The notes under the pieces: model-generated
Database searches by the model: none
Told to the model about the DNA's origin: nothing
What the model saw: only the letters and a program-made list of their open reading frames with translations
DNA from: Streptomyces malaysiensis subsp. samsunensis
GTDB lineage: Bacteria; Actinomycetota; Actinomycetes; Streptomycetales; Streptomycetaceae
DNA length: 59,034 nucleotides
Direction of reading: 5' to 3'
Assembly: GCF_024519315.1 (NCBI RefSeq)
Contig: NZ_JANIIC010000064.1
Location: 1 to 59,034 of the forward strand
Translations under genes and position numbers: made by a program
Shown: positions 9,201-18,455 of the stretch, one piece after another
Layout of the letters: each line of letters opens with the position of its first letter
How positions within the stretch are numbered: the stretch's first letter is position 1

Positions 9201-11221
9201 TTCCATTGCAGCTGGGCGGCGGCGAGGTCGGAGCGCGCGGCGTCCTCGGCCTGCTGGTAGGTGGCGTGGGCTTGGTCTCGTTGCCGTTCGGCTTCCTCGG
9301 TCTCGGCGCGGGCGGTCTCCTGCGCGTCGCGGTAGGCGGCCATGGCTTCGGCCGCTGTGGCCTGCGCGGCCTGGTGCACGGCGCGGGCTCGCTTAGCGGT
9401 GGCGGCGGCCTCGGTGGCCAGGGCGGCGTCGGTGGCGGCGGTCTGCTGGTGGCGGGGCAGGTCGATGCGGGCGCGGGCCGCTGCGGCAGCGGAGGCGAGC
9501 CAGGTGGTCAACTGCCCGAGGTCCACGCGGCGCTCGTCGTCGGCGCAGGTGGTGAGTTCGCTGGAGGCGGGTTCCAGCTGCCGGATGGCGGCTGACCATT
9601 CGGTGGTGCGGGAGGCGAGTTCGTGCTCGGTGTGTTGCCGGTGGGCGGTGGCTTCGGCGGCGAGCCGGCGGTGGGTGTCCTCGTCGTCTTCGGCGGCGCG
9701 CAGCTCTTCGGCAGCCGTGTACTCGGCTTCCTGGGCCAGTTGGTGGCGGCGCAGCGCGTCGTCCACCGCCCGTATCTGGCTGGCGCGTGCTTCGGCCCAG
9801 GCCCCAGGGGTTGCGCACAGGGGGTCGATATCGATGGCCGTTTTGCTACCGATGTCGGCCGAAGTCAGCTGCCCGGCGGCGGCCAGCAGGCGTTCGATGG
9901 CGGCTTCGGCACCCAGCGTCGTGGCGGTGCTGCGCAGTTCATCCGCCAGGTGGACCAGATGGTGCTGGCTGGTGCGGGCAAGGTCCGCCGAGCCGTCGGC
10001 CTGCTCGGTGGCCGCGCTCGCGTCGGTGGTGGCCTGCCCGGCACGTTCAGCGGCCTCGTCGGCGGTCTTGGCCAGTTCGGCGGCCCGGATTTCCCGGTGC
10101 GGCAGATCGGCCCCGGCGTGGCCGCGCAGTTCGCTGTCGGCTGCCTCGAGGCGGCCTTCGAGTTCGGAGATCCGACTGAGGGTGGCTGTGTGCTCCTGGT
10201 CGGCTGCCGCCTCGGCGGCCTGGGCCGCCTGGACCTGGGCGGTCGCCTCCCGTGTCCGCCGGGTCTGGTCGTCGAACTCGGTGTTGGCAGCGGTCAGCGC
10301 CGCGGCCTGGGTTTGCGCGACGGTGGTGAGGTAGCGGCGGTAGGCCCGGTCGGTGCTTTGAAGCAGCTTGGCTTCCTCGCGGGTGCGCTGCAGTTGCGTC
10401 TCCAGTTCGGCGATGCGTTCCATCGCCTCCGCGATCAGGGTGAGGCTGTCGGTGTCGAGGGCGGGCAGCGCATCGGTGAGCACCTGGCGCATGCGCGTGG
10501 GCGAGATGGCCTCGGCGGTGCGCAGACTGCGCAGGCTACGCAGGACGGCGATGAGCGCGTCGAACTGGACTTCGTCGAGCGGGGCGAACAGGCGGGTGCG
10601 GATGGTCTGCCGATAGTCGCGCTCGTCCTCGACGACGGGCAGATGGGCCAGCGCCTTGGTGCGCAGGCTGGGTGAGGCGGTGAACAGTTCTCCGTCGCAG
10701 GCGGCCAGTTGCTCGGCCAGGTCCTCGATCCGGACCGGCTCGCGGTCGCGTTGCAGCAGCAGGTCGGCCCCGATGCGGCCGGGGGCGAGGAAGAAGGCGC
10801 GGTGCAGGTGGCCACCGGTTGCCCGCAGCCACAGTCCGGTGGTCAGGAACGTCACCTCGCCGGTGTCCGCATCGCGCAGCCCGTACTCCAGCCACCAGGC
10901 GCCGGTACGGTCCTCCCGGTCGTTGAAGTCGGTGTGGCGGCTGGTGAGTGTGCCGGCTGCTTGGCCGGACACCGACAGGGCCGTCTGGGAGGTGTCTGCA
11001 TCCAGCAGGACGGTGACCAGCATGGAGGCGGTCAGAGACTTGCCGGAGCCGTTGGGGCCGGCCAGAGTGAGCCAGCCGTCGGCGAACAGCAGGTCCTCGC
11101 TGGCCCAGGCCCAGGAGTTGACGATGCCGGCGCGGGTGGGCTGCCAGCGGCCGTCAGCGCCGGGCTGTCCGAGGGGCACTGCCCAGGCCGGGTGCGCAGT
11201 GGGATGGTCGGTGACGCTCAT
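6211..11221 (-). pseudogene. jetC: Wadjet JetC-like SMC ATPase, frameshifted in the middle
   Basis: The N-terminal half (ATG at 11221) has Walker A GPNGSGKS near residue 57 and then a long Ala/Glu/Arg-rich coiled coil. The C-terminal half, in another frame, has the ABC signature region SLSTGERRLATM, Walker B RLLSVDEIDAAFD and a normal end at 6211. This is the TIGR02680 type of SMC-like protein. The first frame becomes nonsense at about 8670-8690; one frame over, the sequence resumes as DLLHLEPDPAIDPDRIRRLL and runs on without a stop. A single-base shift in a GC-rich run explains the break. Restored length is about 1,670 residues, long for the family because of the coiled coil. It overlaps jetB by ATGA and jetD by GTGA. 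As given, it is non-functional unless the shift is a sequencing error. Confidence 0.8.
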
Positions 11222-12534
11222 GGGCTAAGTTCCTGCCTGTCCTGCGTGCGGCGCGGTGGGGGCGGTGAGGAGCCGGGTGCGGCTGGCACGGAGCGGGGAG
11301 GGTGTCGCAGGTGGGTACGCCACAGGTAGATCCCGGGGGTGGGGTGCCAGTGGTCGGTCAGGTCGGGGTCTGCGGTGAGCAGCCCGGCCTGGATGAGTTC
11401 GGCGGCGGCGGCGCGGGCCAGGGCGGGCAGGCGCCGGTCGTAGGCGGCGGCCCAGCGAGGCAGGTCGTCGCGGTGCCGCTGGAACAGAGCGGTCACCTCG
11501 GTGATCGGAAGCGGGCCAGTGGGGTCGGCGCGGCGGGGCAGCTCGGCGAGCAGGGCGAGGGCTGCCTGCCGCTCGGTGCGGCGGCCCTGAGGGAAGTCGA
11601 TGCCGCTGCCCAGACCCGTCGGATCAGCGGTCTGCCACCAGTCGCGGCGGACAGTGGCGGCAAGCCCGAGAGAGGCCACGACGCTCAGGGCCCGTTCACG
11701 GCCGGTGAGCGTGTGGAGGTAGGCGGTGGTCTCCGCAGCATCGTCGTGGGGGTCGGTGGCGGGGTCGTCGACGAGCCGGCGCAGCGCCTTCAGCCGCCGC
11801 TCGTCCCGGGTCGGGGCGCCCGCTGGTTCGAGGGCGGCGGCGGTGTGGTCCAGCAGTGACTCGGCGGACAGGGCGGCGGCGTGCTGCTGTGGGGAGAGGT
11901 CGTCCAGGCCGAGCAGCGTGGGGGAAAGCGAGGAGAACTTGGCGGCGAGACGGTCCCTGGATGCCGTGACGACCAAGTCGCTGTCCTCATCGGTGACGGC
12001 GCGGTCGAGGTCGGCGTCCACGGTGAGTGATCCTTCGGCGACCAGGAGTTTGAGGGCGTCGACCAGGTGCCGGCGGCTTTCGCGGGCTTCCTTCTTGCCG
12101 GTGCCGTCGGAGGCGACGATACGGAACTGTGGCAGCCGCCCGGTGGGGGCTTCGGCCGCGCACACCTGCGCGACGGCCTGCAGCAGCTCGCGCAGACTGA
12201 CGCGCGGACGACGCCACAGCTGCTCGCAGACCAGACAGACCAGTACCAGGACCTCGGTGGGGGCCATGTGCATGGCGCGGCCGTCGCGGGGAAGGTGGGG
12301 GCCGCGATCGTCGGGTACGTCGGCGGGGCGCTTGTGGAGGCGGACCAGTTCAGCGACTTCATGGACCTCCAGGCGCCAGCCGAGTTCGGCGCGGAAGAAC
12401 TGGGCAAGCGCCGTGCCGCCTTTGACGGCGACGCGGTAGAGCTCCGGGTCGCTCTCCGCGCGCAGACGGCCGGTGGCGATGAGCCGGCGTGCTGCCTCGC
12501 GCAGGTCGGGATCGAGGAGGTGCGGCGGCGTCAT
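11218..12534 (-). CDS. jetB: Wadjet JetB-like protein (DUF2398)
   Basis: 438 residues of the DUF2398/TIGR02678 family, always found next to DUF2397, a large SMC ATPase and DUF2399. The N-terminal part contains the usual block ending GWRLEVHEVAELVRLHKRP. A central region reads PTEVLVLVCLVCEQLW, and the end is Pro/Arg-rich. In Wadjet complexes the JetB (KiteA-like) and JetA (kleisin) proteins bind the SMC heads; by gene order this protein holds the JetB position. Its ATG at 12534 overlaps a stop codon that would be the natural end of jetA if jetA's late frameshift is repaired (ATGA), and its own stop overlaps jetC (ATGA at 11221-11218). No disabling mutation is seen. Confidence 0.78.
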   Translation of the reverse strand: MTPPHLLDPDLREAARRLIATGRLRAESDPELYRVAVKGGTALAQFFRAELGWRLEVHEVAELVRLHKRPADVPDDRGPHLPRDGRAMHMAPTEVLVLVCLVCEQLWRRPRVSLRELLQAVAQVCAAEAPTGRLPQFRIVASDGTGKKEARESRRHLVDALKLLVAEGSLTVDADLDRAVTDEDSDLVVTASRDRLAAKFSSLSPTLLGLDDLSPQQHAAALSAESLLDHTAAALEPAGAPTRDERRLKALRRLVDDPATDPHDDAAETTAYLHTLTGRERALSVVASLGLAATVRRDWWQTADPTGLGSGIDFPQGRRTERQAALALLAELPRRADPTGPLPITEVTALFQRHRDDLPRWAAAYDRRLPALARAAAAELIQAGLLTADPDLTDHWHPTPGIYLWRTHLRHPPRSVPAAPGSSPPPPRRTQDRQELSP

Positions 12535-12652
12535 GCCACGCTCCAGGCCTTCGGGACGCGGTCTGGTGGATCACTCGCGGCGGCGTGGTCGGTGGCGGTG
12601 ACCCGTACCCGCAGATCGGGTCCAGTCAGTCGGCCCTCGGCGAGGGCCACGG

Positions 12653-14203
12653 TCACGGCCGATGGAGGTCACTACCGCGCCGGACGTGGACCACGACGCC
12701 TGCCCCGTCGGCCTCGGCCTGCCCGCGGCCGGTAGAGGGGTCGATCTGGGCGTAGGCGACCTCGATGGCGCGGAACAAGATGACCGCCGCGTCGGTGGGC
12801 AGGCCGGCGAAGTGCTCCAGCCCCACTTCCGCGTCGGTGACCAGCAACGCGGCAAAACGCCGACGCTGTGCCGCCTCAGCTGCGGCTTCGGCCAGCGCGG
12901 CCTGTCGCTCAGCCGCGGTGTCGGGTACCTTGCGGGGCCGGCCGCTGGATGGGCCGTGCCGCTCATGTTCCCGCAAGGTCACCTCGACCTGATGCCGGCC
13001 AGTGCCGGCCGCGGCGGCGGTGCCGTGGGCGACGTCTTCTTCCGCCGGGCCGATGACCGCGTGCCAGGCCGGCCAGGCGGCGGCATACACGCGCCGTGCC
13101 TCGGCCGGCGTGGGCTGCCGGTGGAGGCTGCAGGCGAGGGAGCGGAAGTAGACCCCCAGGTCGGAGCCGCGCCGCCGCGCGGTGTAGCGCCGGTCGATGG
13201 CGACCAGCAGCGTGTGCACGGCGCCGGTGGCCGAGGCGATCAGGCGATGCACGGTGCCGTCGGGGCGGAACCACGCCTGGAGGTCCCCCAGGCGGCGCAC
13301 CCGTTCGTCGACCCAGTGCTGCTGGTCACCGGGGTCAATCAGGCCGGCGTGGGGTACGGCGGCTTCGACGATCCGGCGGGGGCCTGCCGCCTGCAGGTCG
13401 CCCAGCGCGGCTTCGACCCGTCGCAGTGCCCGGCCGTACTCGCGGGGAAACTGGCGCAGCGCTTCGATGACCCGGTCGCGGTTGTCGCCGAACAGGCCGT
13501 CGTCGGTGACGTCGGACTGGACCATCTGCGCCAGGGCGGCGTAGAAGTCGGCGGTGACCCGCTGGAGCTCGTCGATGCGGGTGCGGACGTCCTCCAGGTC
13601 GACCGGAAGCAGCCCGGGGTCGGCGCCGAGGTGCTCAAGGATGCCGCGCACGGTGTGCTCGACGCTGTCCAGCAGGCGGCTGGGCAGTTGCAGCGCGCGG
13701 CGAACGTCAACCACGGCCGCCCGGACGGCGGCGACGATGCCACGTCCCTTGCGGGTCAGCGCCCACGCCTCCTGGCGGATGATCATGCCCTGGTAGCTGC
13801 GCACGGGGGCGGCGTAGTCACGGAACGGCTCGGCGAATCCCCACTTCGCCAGCTGGTCCAGCGCTTTGAGCAGGTCCGGCTCGGGAAGCGGGTCGTGGTA
13901 GCCGATGGCCCGCAGCTGGTCGGCGATATCCGCCAGCGTGGACATCGGGCCGCGCGTGGACAGTTCCTCCAGGGCTGCCAGCAGCGCGGTGTACCGCTCC
14001 CGGACCAGGTCATCGGGCAGCGCGAAGGCGGCCCAGTCGCCGGGATGGACCTCCTGCCACCACATGCGCGGTCGGCTCGTCGCCCGCCCCTTTGCTCCCA
14101 CGGCGCCTCCACGCACAAGAACTCGTGTTCGTTTGGTGGTGTCCCGCCTCGGTTCGTGCCCCGCTTGGCTGGTGTCTGCGACGGTATCCGCCGCCACTGA
14201 CAT
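12653..14203 (-). CDS. jetA: Wadjet JetA-like protein (DUF2397), probable late frameshift
   Basis: 516 residues of the DUF2397/TIGR02677 family, first gene of the Wadjet operon and the likely kleisin-type subunit. The typical early block FALPDDLVRERYTALLAALE begins near residue 57 and the family pattern continues to about residue 500. The reading frame stops at 12653, but another frame continues with VTVALAEGRLTGPDLRVRV and ends PDRVPKAWSVA at 12531, exactly overlapping the jetB ATG. That end fits the family, so a one-base deletion near 12660 is likely and the native gene spans 12531-14203. Loss of about 40 terminal residues may or may not inactivate it. The ATG at 14203 has only a weak ribosome site, so the start is uncertain. 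About 200 bases separate it from the helicase gene upstream. Confidence 0.75.
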   Translation of the reverse strand: MSVAADTVADTSQAGHEPRRDTTKRTRVLVRGGAVGAKGRATSRPRMWWQEVHPGDWAAFALPDDLVRERYTALLAALEELSTRGPMSTLADIADQLRAIGYHDPLPEPDLLKALDQLAKWGFAEPFRDYAAPVRSYQGMIIRQEAWALTRKGRGIVAAVRAAVVDVRRALQLPSRLLDSVEHTVRGILEHLGADPGLLPVDLEDVRTRIDELQRVTADFYAALAQMVQSDVTDDGLFGDNRDRVIEALRQFPREYGRALRRVEAALGDLQAAGPRRIVEAAVPHAGLIDPGDQQHWVDERVRRLGDLQAWFRPDGTVHRLIASATGAVHTLLVAIDRRYTARRRGSDLGVYFRSLACSLHRQPTPAEARRVYAAAWPAWHAVIGPAEEDVAHGTAAAAGTGRHQVEVTLREHERHGPSSGRPRKVPDTAAERQAALAEAAAEAAQRRRFAALLVTDAEVGLEHFAGLPTDAAVILFRAIEVAYAQIDPSTGRGQAEADGAGVVVHVRRGSDLHRP

Positions 14204-14411
14204 TGACTGCCGAAGGATAGTGCGGCGTATATCACTGAATCATCGCTTTCGTGCGCTATGGATCACTGCATGGCGCAGCTTGCGGGTGTGCGCTGCATCT
14301 GAGGTCATGGCCCGTGGAGCCGGGGGCTCGGTTCCGGCCCCGGTCAGCCTTCCGTCTGGAGGAGATCGCCAGCCGCTGGAGCGGCTGGATGCGGCACGGT
14401 GCGATGCGGCC

Positions 14412-16808
14412 TCAGCGATGGGCAGCCTCGTGCAGGTGCCTGCGGAGCCGTTCGCGTAGCTGCGCCAGCGGCATGGCCGCGCCGAGTCGACGCAGGAAGT
14501 CGGCGGCATCCCAGGTGATCAGGCCGCCCTGGCGGGAGAGGTACAGGCCCACCTGGTCGATGCCGAACTGGTCGTCGTAGTCCAGCAGGAGGTATCCGGC
14601 GAGCTGGTAGATCTCCTCGCGGCCCAGGCGGCGGGGGTCCTTGGTGGCTTTGCAGTCCAGCAGGAGGCCGCCGAGGATGTAGTCGGCGTCGGCGCCGCCG
14701 ATGTCGCCGCTGCCGGCGAAGACCGGACCGCACACGCGGGCCCTTTGCGGTAGGGCCCGGAAGGCGGCGAACGGGCCGTCGGCGAGTCGCATCTGATGGT
14801 CGATGTCGGTCACGACGTACTCGGGGACCGCCGCGGTGAGGTCGTCCAGGGTCGTGGCCGGGGTGGCAGAGCTGAGCATGCTGAAGCGGCGGATCTCACC
14901 GGTGCGGGCGATGTCCTCGAAGAAGCCGGCAACGAAGCACAGCCGGATGAGCGCGTTCTCGTCCAGGCTGCCGGTATCGGCGAGGTAGGTGTCGACGGTG
15001 GCCAGCAGCTCCCGGCCCGCCGTGTGCAGGGCCTTGCGGACCCCACGCGCCGGTGCGCCGCGCAGCGGTCCGTTCTCGTCGAGGAACATGACACCGGCGA
15101 CAACAGCCAGTCCGAGCCGCCCGCCGAGGCTGAGGCGGAGGCGGTAGTCGATGGCGTGCCCGAGGGCCGACCAGTTCGGGTACTGCACGTCGATCGGCTG
15201 CACGGGGTGAGGGAGGCCGGCGATGCGCGCCTGGTAGTCGCCCACCAGGTTCTGGCTGGAGGGCAGGTGGGCGGCCATGAACTGCGAGATCGGTGAGGAG
15301 TCGTACTTCAGCTGCCCGGTCAGACTGAGCTCGATCATCGGCCGGCCGGACACCGTGCCGTCCCGGCCGGCGTCGGCCATGGTCTTTTCGTACTCGTCGA
15401 TCCAGGCAATGCCCTCGGTGTCCAGCAGATGGCGGGCGCGGGTGACCGCGACGTAGATCAGGCGGGCCTCGCTCGCATTCAGCGCGCGCTGCAGACCGTC
15501 GTCATCCACCGATGGAGCCATGAAGCCCTTGCCGATGCGTACCGACGGCCACTCCCGTCCCTTGGCCTTGTGCGCGGTGGAGACGGTGACCTGCGCCTTC
15601 TCCTGTGGGGAGAGACGGTCCACCGCGGCGATGATCTGGTCGGGGCCGTAGGTGTCGACCAGCTGCACGATCGCTTTGAGGTCCTGGCCGGCCTTGTCCT
15701 GCTCGGCGTACTCCTGCACCTCGCCCCAGGAGGAGAACAAGAACAGCTCCGGGTGGCTGGTGCGCTGGCCCGCCTTGAGCTCGAGTGCGGCCTTGGCGAT
15801 GCGCTGCAGCGCGCTGCCCCCGCCGGTCAGCGCCACCGGGATGCCGAGCTCCAGGTAGGACAGGACTTCGCTCATCGCGTCCACGTTGCCCCGGCACAGC
15901 ACCGCCTCGGGCTGCGCCACCTCGCCGACGCGGGAGCCGGGGCCGTGGCCGGTCAGCTGCATCTCCGACTCGGCGTGTCCCAGCCACCGGTTGGCCACCT
16001 CGGCGATGGCCGGGCCGAAGCGGAAGGACTGGGTCAGGCGCAGTTGCTCGGCGGGGAAGCCGGTCATCACATCGCGCGCGTTGCGCCAGCCGTAGATCTG
16101 CTGGGCCGGGTCCCCGACACACACCCGCTGCGCTTCCTGGGCGAGGAAGACCTCCTCCAGGACGGGGTTGGTGTCCTGGGCCTCGTCCAGCAGGACGAAG
16201 TCCGCCCCGAGCTGCGGGGAGGTCATCGCCCACAGCTTCATGTAGTGGTCGTGCTCGAACCGCAGCCGGCCCGCGGGCGAGCAGATGTCCTCCCACGCGC
16301 GATGTGCGTAGGGCAGCAGGTTGCGGGCGAGATAGTCCTGGCCAGGACCGTCGAGGCCGTTGACCGGCTCCATGTGGCGGGCCATGACCTGCCGGTCGGT
16401 GGTGTAGCAGAACTTGCGGACCATGCCCATCACCAGGCGCGCAGCGTGAGTGACCTTGATCTGGCGGGAGCCCACGTCAAGGTCGCGGGTGATGCCGAGC
16501 AGGCGGGCGGTGTGCTTGGCGGGGATCCTCGCCGAGGCATCCAGACGCTCACGGTAGTGGTGGCCGACGGCGCGGAAGGCCAGGGAGTGCGCGGTACGGC
16601 ACTCCACATTGGACCCGAATCGCCCGCGGGCGTCGTCGGCGATCGCCCGGTTGAACGCCACGTACAGCCCGCGTTTGCGGGTGGCGGCGCCCATCAGGAT
16701 CAGTGTGGACGTCTTGCCCGTCCCGGCACCTGCGACCAGGGCCAGGTCCCGGCCGGAGGCGAACACCTCACGGGCAGCCTGCTGCTCCTTCGTCGGCTCC
16801 ATGGCCAT
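14412..16808 (-). CDS. UvrD/PcrA-type helicase fused to PD-(D/E)XK-like nuclease domain
   Basis: 798 residues from the ATG at 16808, which has GAGGAG 5 bases upstream; an earlier in-frame ATG at 17003 lacks one. Superfamily 1A motifs are clear: GAGTGKTST (motif I, about residue 27), LLDEAQDTNP (motif II, about 205), VGDPAQQIYGWR (motif III), and YVAVTRARHLL (motif VI, about 455). From about residue 490 to the end it is homologous to the separate gene at 3664-4683, with GADADYILGGLLLDCKATK as the predicted nuclease core (about 700). The helicase-nuclease order resembles AddA/RecB or Cas4-fused designs. It is the first minus-strand gene upstream of the Wadjet operon, separated by 208 bases, and is probably part of the same defence island. 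Substrate and trigger are unknown. Confidence 0.75.
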   Translation of the reverse strand: MAMEPTKEQQAAREVFASGRDLALVAGAGTGKTSTLILMGAATRKRGLYVAFNRAIADDARGRFGSNVECRTAHSLAFRAVGHHYRERLDASARIPAKHTARLLGITRDLDVGSRQIKVTHAARLVMGMVRKFCYTTDRQVMARHMEPVNGLDGPGQDYLARNLLPYAHRAWEDICSPAGRLRFEHDHYMKLWAMTSPQLGADFVLLDEAQDTNPVLEEVFLAQEAQRVCVGDPAQQIYGWRNARDVMTGFPAEQLRLTQSFRFGPAIAEVANRWLGHAESEMQLTGHGPGSRVGEVAQPEAVLCRGNVDAMSEVLSYLELGIPVALTGGGSALQRIAKAALELKAGQRTSHPELFLFSSWGEVQEYAEQDKAGQDLKAIVQLVDTYGPDQIIAAVDRLSPQEKAQVTVSTAHKAKGREWPSVRIGKGFMAPSVDDDGLQRALNASEARLIYVAVTRARHLLDTEGIAWIDEYEKTMADAGRDGTVSGRPMIELSLTGQLKYDSSPISQFMAAHLPSSQNLVGDYQARIAGLPHPVQPIDVQYPNWSALGHAIDYRLRLSLGGRLGLAVVAGVMFLDENGPLRGAPARGVRKALHTAGRELLATVDTYLADTGSLDENALIRLCFVAGFFEDIARTGEIRRFSMLSSATPATTLDDLTAAVPEYVVTDIDHQMRLADGPFAAFRALPQRARVCGPVFAGSGDIGGADADYILGGLLLDCKATKDPRRLGREEIYQLAGYLLLDYDDQFGIDQVGLYLSRQGGLITWDAADFLRRLGAAMPLAQLRERLRRHLHEAAHR

Positions 16809-16853
16809 GAACTCCTCTCTGGGAAGCGCGGCTTCATGTACCGCAACCCCAGA

Positions 16854-16882
16854 GGTTGAACCAGTTGATGACCAACCGTCAA
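16854..16882 (-). promoter_or_regulatory. Possible promoter and operator of the helicase-nuclease gene
   Basis: On the minus strand TTGACG (16882-16877) is followed after 18 bases by CAACCT, a plausible -35/-10 pair. The spacer holds the inverted repeat GTTG-n5-CAAC (plus strand 16864-16876), nested in GGTTG...CAACC (16854-16877). The expected leader to the ATG at 16808 is about 40 bases. The -10 match is weak. The remaining DNA from 16883 to 17122 shows no gene. Confidence 0.35.
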
Positions 16883-17122
16883 TACAGTCATACGTTCGGT
16901 AGCCAGTTCTGGCCGAATTCAGGACGGGCCGCACAAGGCAGCGCCGCGGACCTGTGCGCTGCCGGTTTTCCCTCCCTTGGACGGTGCACCCCCGTCGCGG
17001 CAATCAGTGCAGCGAACTTTCCTGATTGCGGGTGGAGTTGTCAGTCCCGGTTTCTATGCTGCCGTGGGAACCGCTGGGCACCGCGCTGATGCCCGGCCAC
17101 ACGATCAAATGGGAGGTGCGGC

Positions 17123-17341
17123 ATGCCGACGTGTACCCGCCGGGCCAAGTCAACCCGGCGCTTATGCCGCCGAGTGGCCCGCTACGACGATCTCCCCGCC
17201 CCTGTGGTGGCGTGTGCCAGCCACCTCACGCCGGCGGAATGGGCTGCCTGCCAGGAAGCCCGCGCCCGGGCAAACGCCGAGCACGCCGCCCGCCGGACAG
17301 CGGAAGTGGCCGCATGCGAAGAGCAGGGCGAAAAGGCGTAG
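17123..17341 (+). CDS. Small hypothetical protein with HLTPAEWAAC motif (72 aa)
   Basis: The ATG is preceded by GGGAGGTG at ideal spacing. The product is short and basic at the N-terminus (MPTCTRRAKSTRRLCRRVAR), contains four Cys, and has a central ACASHLTPAEWAACQEAR block of the kind seen in small uncharacterised Streptomyces proteins. The C-terminal half is a predicted helix rich in Ala, Arg and Glu. No function is known. It is the first plus-strand gene and is followed by two damaged reading frames that may once have formed an operon with it. Confidence 0.5.
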   Translation: MPTCTRRAKSTRRLCRRVARYDDLPAPVVACASHLTPAEWAACQEARARANAEHAARRTAEVAACEEQGEKA

Positions 17342-17353
17342 CCGGCGGCGACC

Positions 17354-17970
17354 GTGGCGCACCGTGTCCCACGGCCGTGCACCGGCCAGTGCATCTCCCA
17401 GGAGCGCGCCTAGGGCCGCGAAGCCGACAGCGCCTCCAGCCTGTGCGTGACCTGCGACGGCTACGTGTGCGTAGCCGGCGGCAAGCCGAAGTCGACGGCA
17501 TCTTCGACCTCTGCGGCCGGTGCGCGGCGTTCGAATCGGAGATCGGCCAGAAGCCGGACGCGGTCTGGGACGATGAGATCGACACCGGGCCCGAGCCGCG
17601 CATGCGGCTGACCGCGATGGTCAACCAGCTCGTCGCGGCCACCGGTGCCACACACCGCGACGTCAACGCCCGCATCAACCAGACCATCGGGGTACGCACC
17701 CGCGTCGGAGCCGACGAGCAGGTGATCCGCCGGGCCGCACGGGCCGCCCGCGACTGGCTGGAACAACTTTTCCCAAGCCCCCAGCCGGACGCCACCGCTG
17801 CACCCGACGTGCCCGATCCCGGCGGAAGGACAGTGCCCCGGAGCACGCCGAGCCCTCTGCGCAGGCCGAAGGCGCTGCGCTCGCGCGCGGCCTGGTACTA
17901 CGGTCAGCGCCCATGGACCCCCCAGCACCACTCCCGGCCGACGACGCCGTGGGCGAGCACGCCGAGCTGA
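17354..17970 (+). pseudogene. Decayed zinc-ribbon-type hypothetical gene
   Basis: Three cysteine pairs are spread over two frames. A GTG-started frame gives CTGQC, an in-frame TAG at 17411, then LCVTCDGYVC. After about 17480 a second frame gives DGIFDLCGRCAAFESEIGQ followed by a helical block RMRLTAMVNQLVAATG. Together they look like one protein with a metal-binding N-terminus and a helical C-terminus, broken by one stop and one frameshift. The end is uncertain because the frame runs into the next small gene. Function unknown. Confidence 0.35.
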
Positions 17971-18129
17971 CCGTGACCGTGCGCCTGACCGGCCAGAGCG
18001 CCAGGCGCCTGCGCCGCGCGGCCGAGATCCAGCAGCGGCGCCCGTCGAGGGCAGGAACTCGCCGCGTCCGACGGCACGGTGATCCCCCTGCACCGTCCGC
18101 GCGGCTCCGCCCCCGATGAGGAAGGCTGA
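17913..18129 (+). pseudogene. Small ORF with likely frameshift
   Basis: An ATG at 17913 starts a frame containing HAELTVTVRLTGQSARRLRRA, a ribbon-helix-helix-like strand-helix pattern. Near 18040 this frame becomes Arg-rich nonsense, whereas a neighbouring frame reads GQELAASDGTVIPLHRPRGS and stops at 18129. A single frameshift in a small DNA-binding-type protein would explain this. Evidence is compositional only. The stretch 18130-18372 holds only an uncertain open frame from 18259. Confidence 0.3.
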
Positions 18130-18372
18130 CCGCCAGCGCCCCTGACCGTTGCGCGGGCAACCGCGGCTCCGGCATGGATACGCGCACCTGGTTGAGCACA
18201 GAGAATCGTACGCGGTGGTGCACGGCGAACGAAGCCGAACGCGACTGGGGGCACCTCTGTGCTTATCCGACAAGGCGGCACGGTGATCGCGGCCAGCCTC
18301 GCCGACAAGCACGCCGAGCGGGGCGCGTTCAACCTGCACGTCACCGACGAGGTTCACCTGTCCGACCTCGGC

Positions 18373-18398
18373 GCCCGCCCAGTAACTGCTGGGCGGGC
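18373..18398. terminator. Hairpin terminator at the end of the biosynthetic operon
   Basis: GCCCGCCCAG and CTGGGCGGGC form a perfect 10-bp stem around TAACTG. It lies about 60 bases beyond the stop of the minus-strand M20 peptidase gene and can serve as terminator of the seven-gene operon. It has no clear U-tract, as is usual in Streptomyces. Confidence 0.55.
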
Positions 18399-18455
18399 AG
18401 AGGCAAGGCATCACGGGCGCTGTCACCGACGCGCACCACTCCGAGGAGGACAACA

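Noticed and set aside
12662..14200. Long plus-strand open frame opposite jetA
   Set aside because: It mirrors the DUF2397 gene exactly and shows only composition-driven sequence.
14412..16808. CRISPR-associated Cas4-like system
   Set aside because: The nuclease core resembles Cas4/RecB, but there is no repeat array or other cas gene in the window.
15429..16859. Plus-strand open frame opposite the UvrD-like helicase
   Set aside because: Helicase motifs are on the minus strand; this frame is an antisense shadow.
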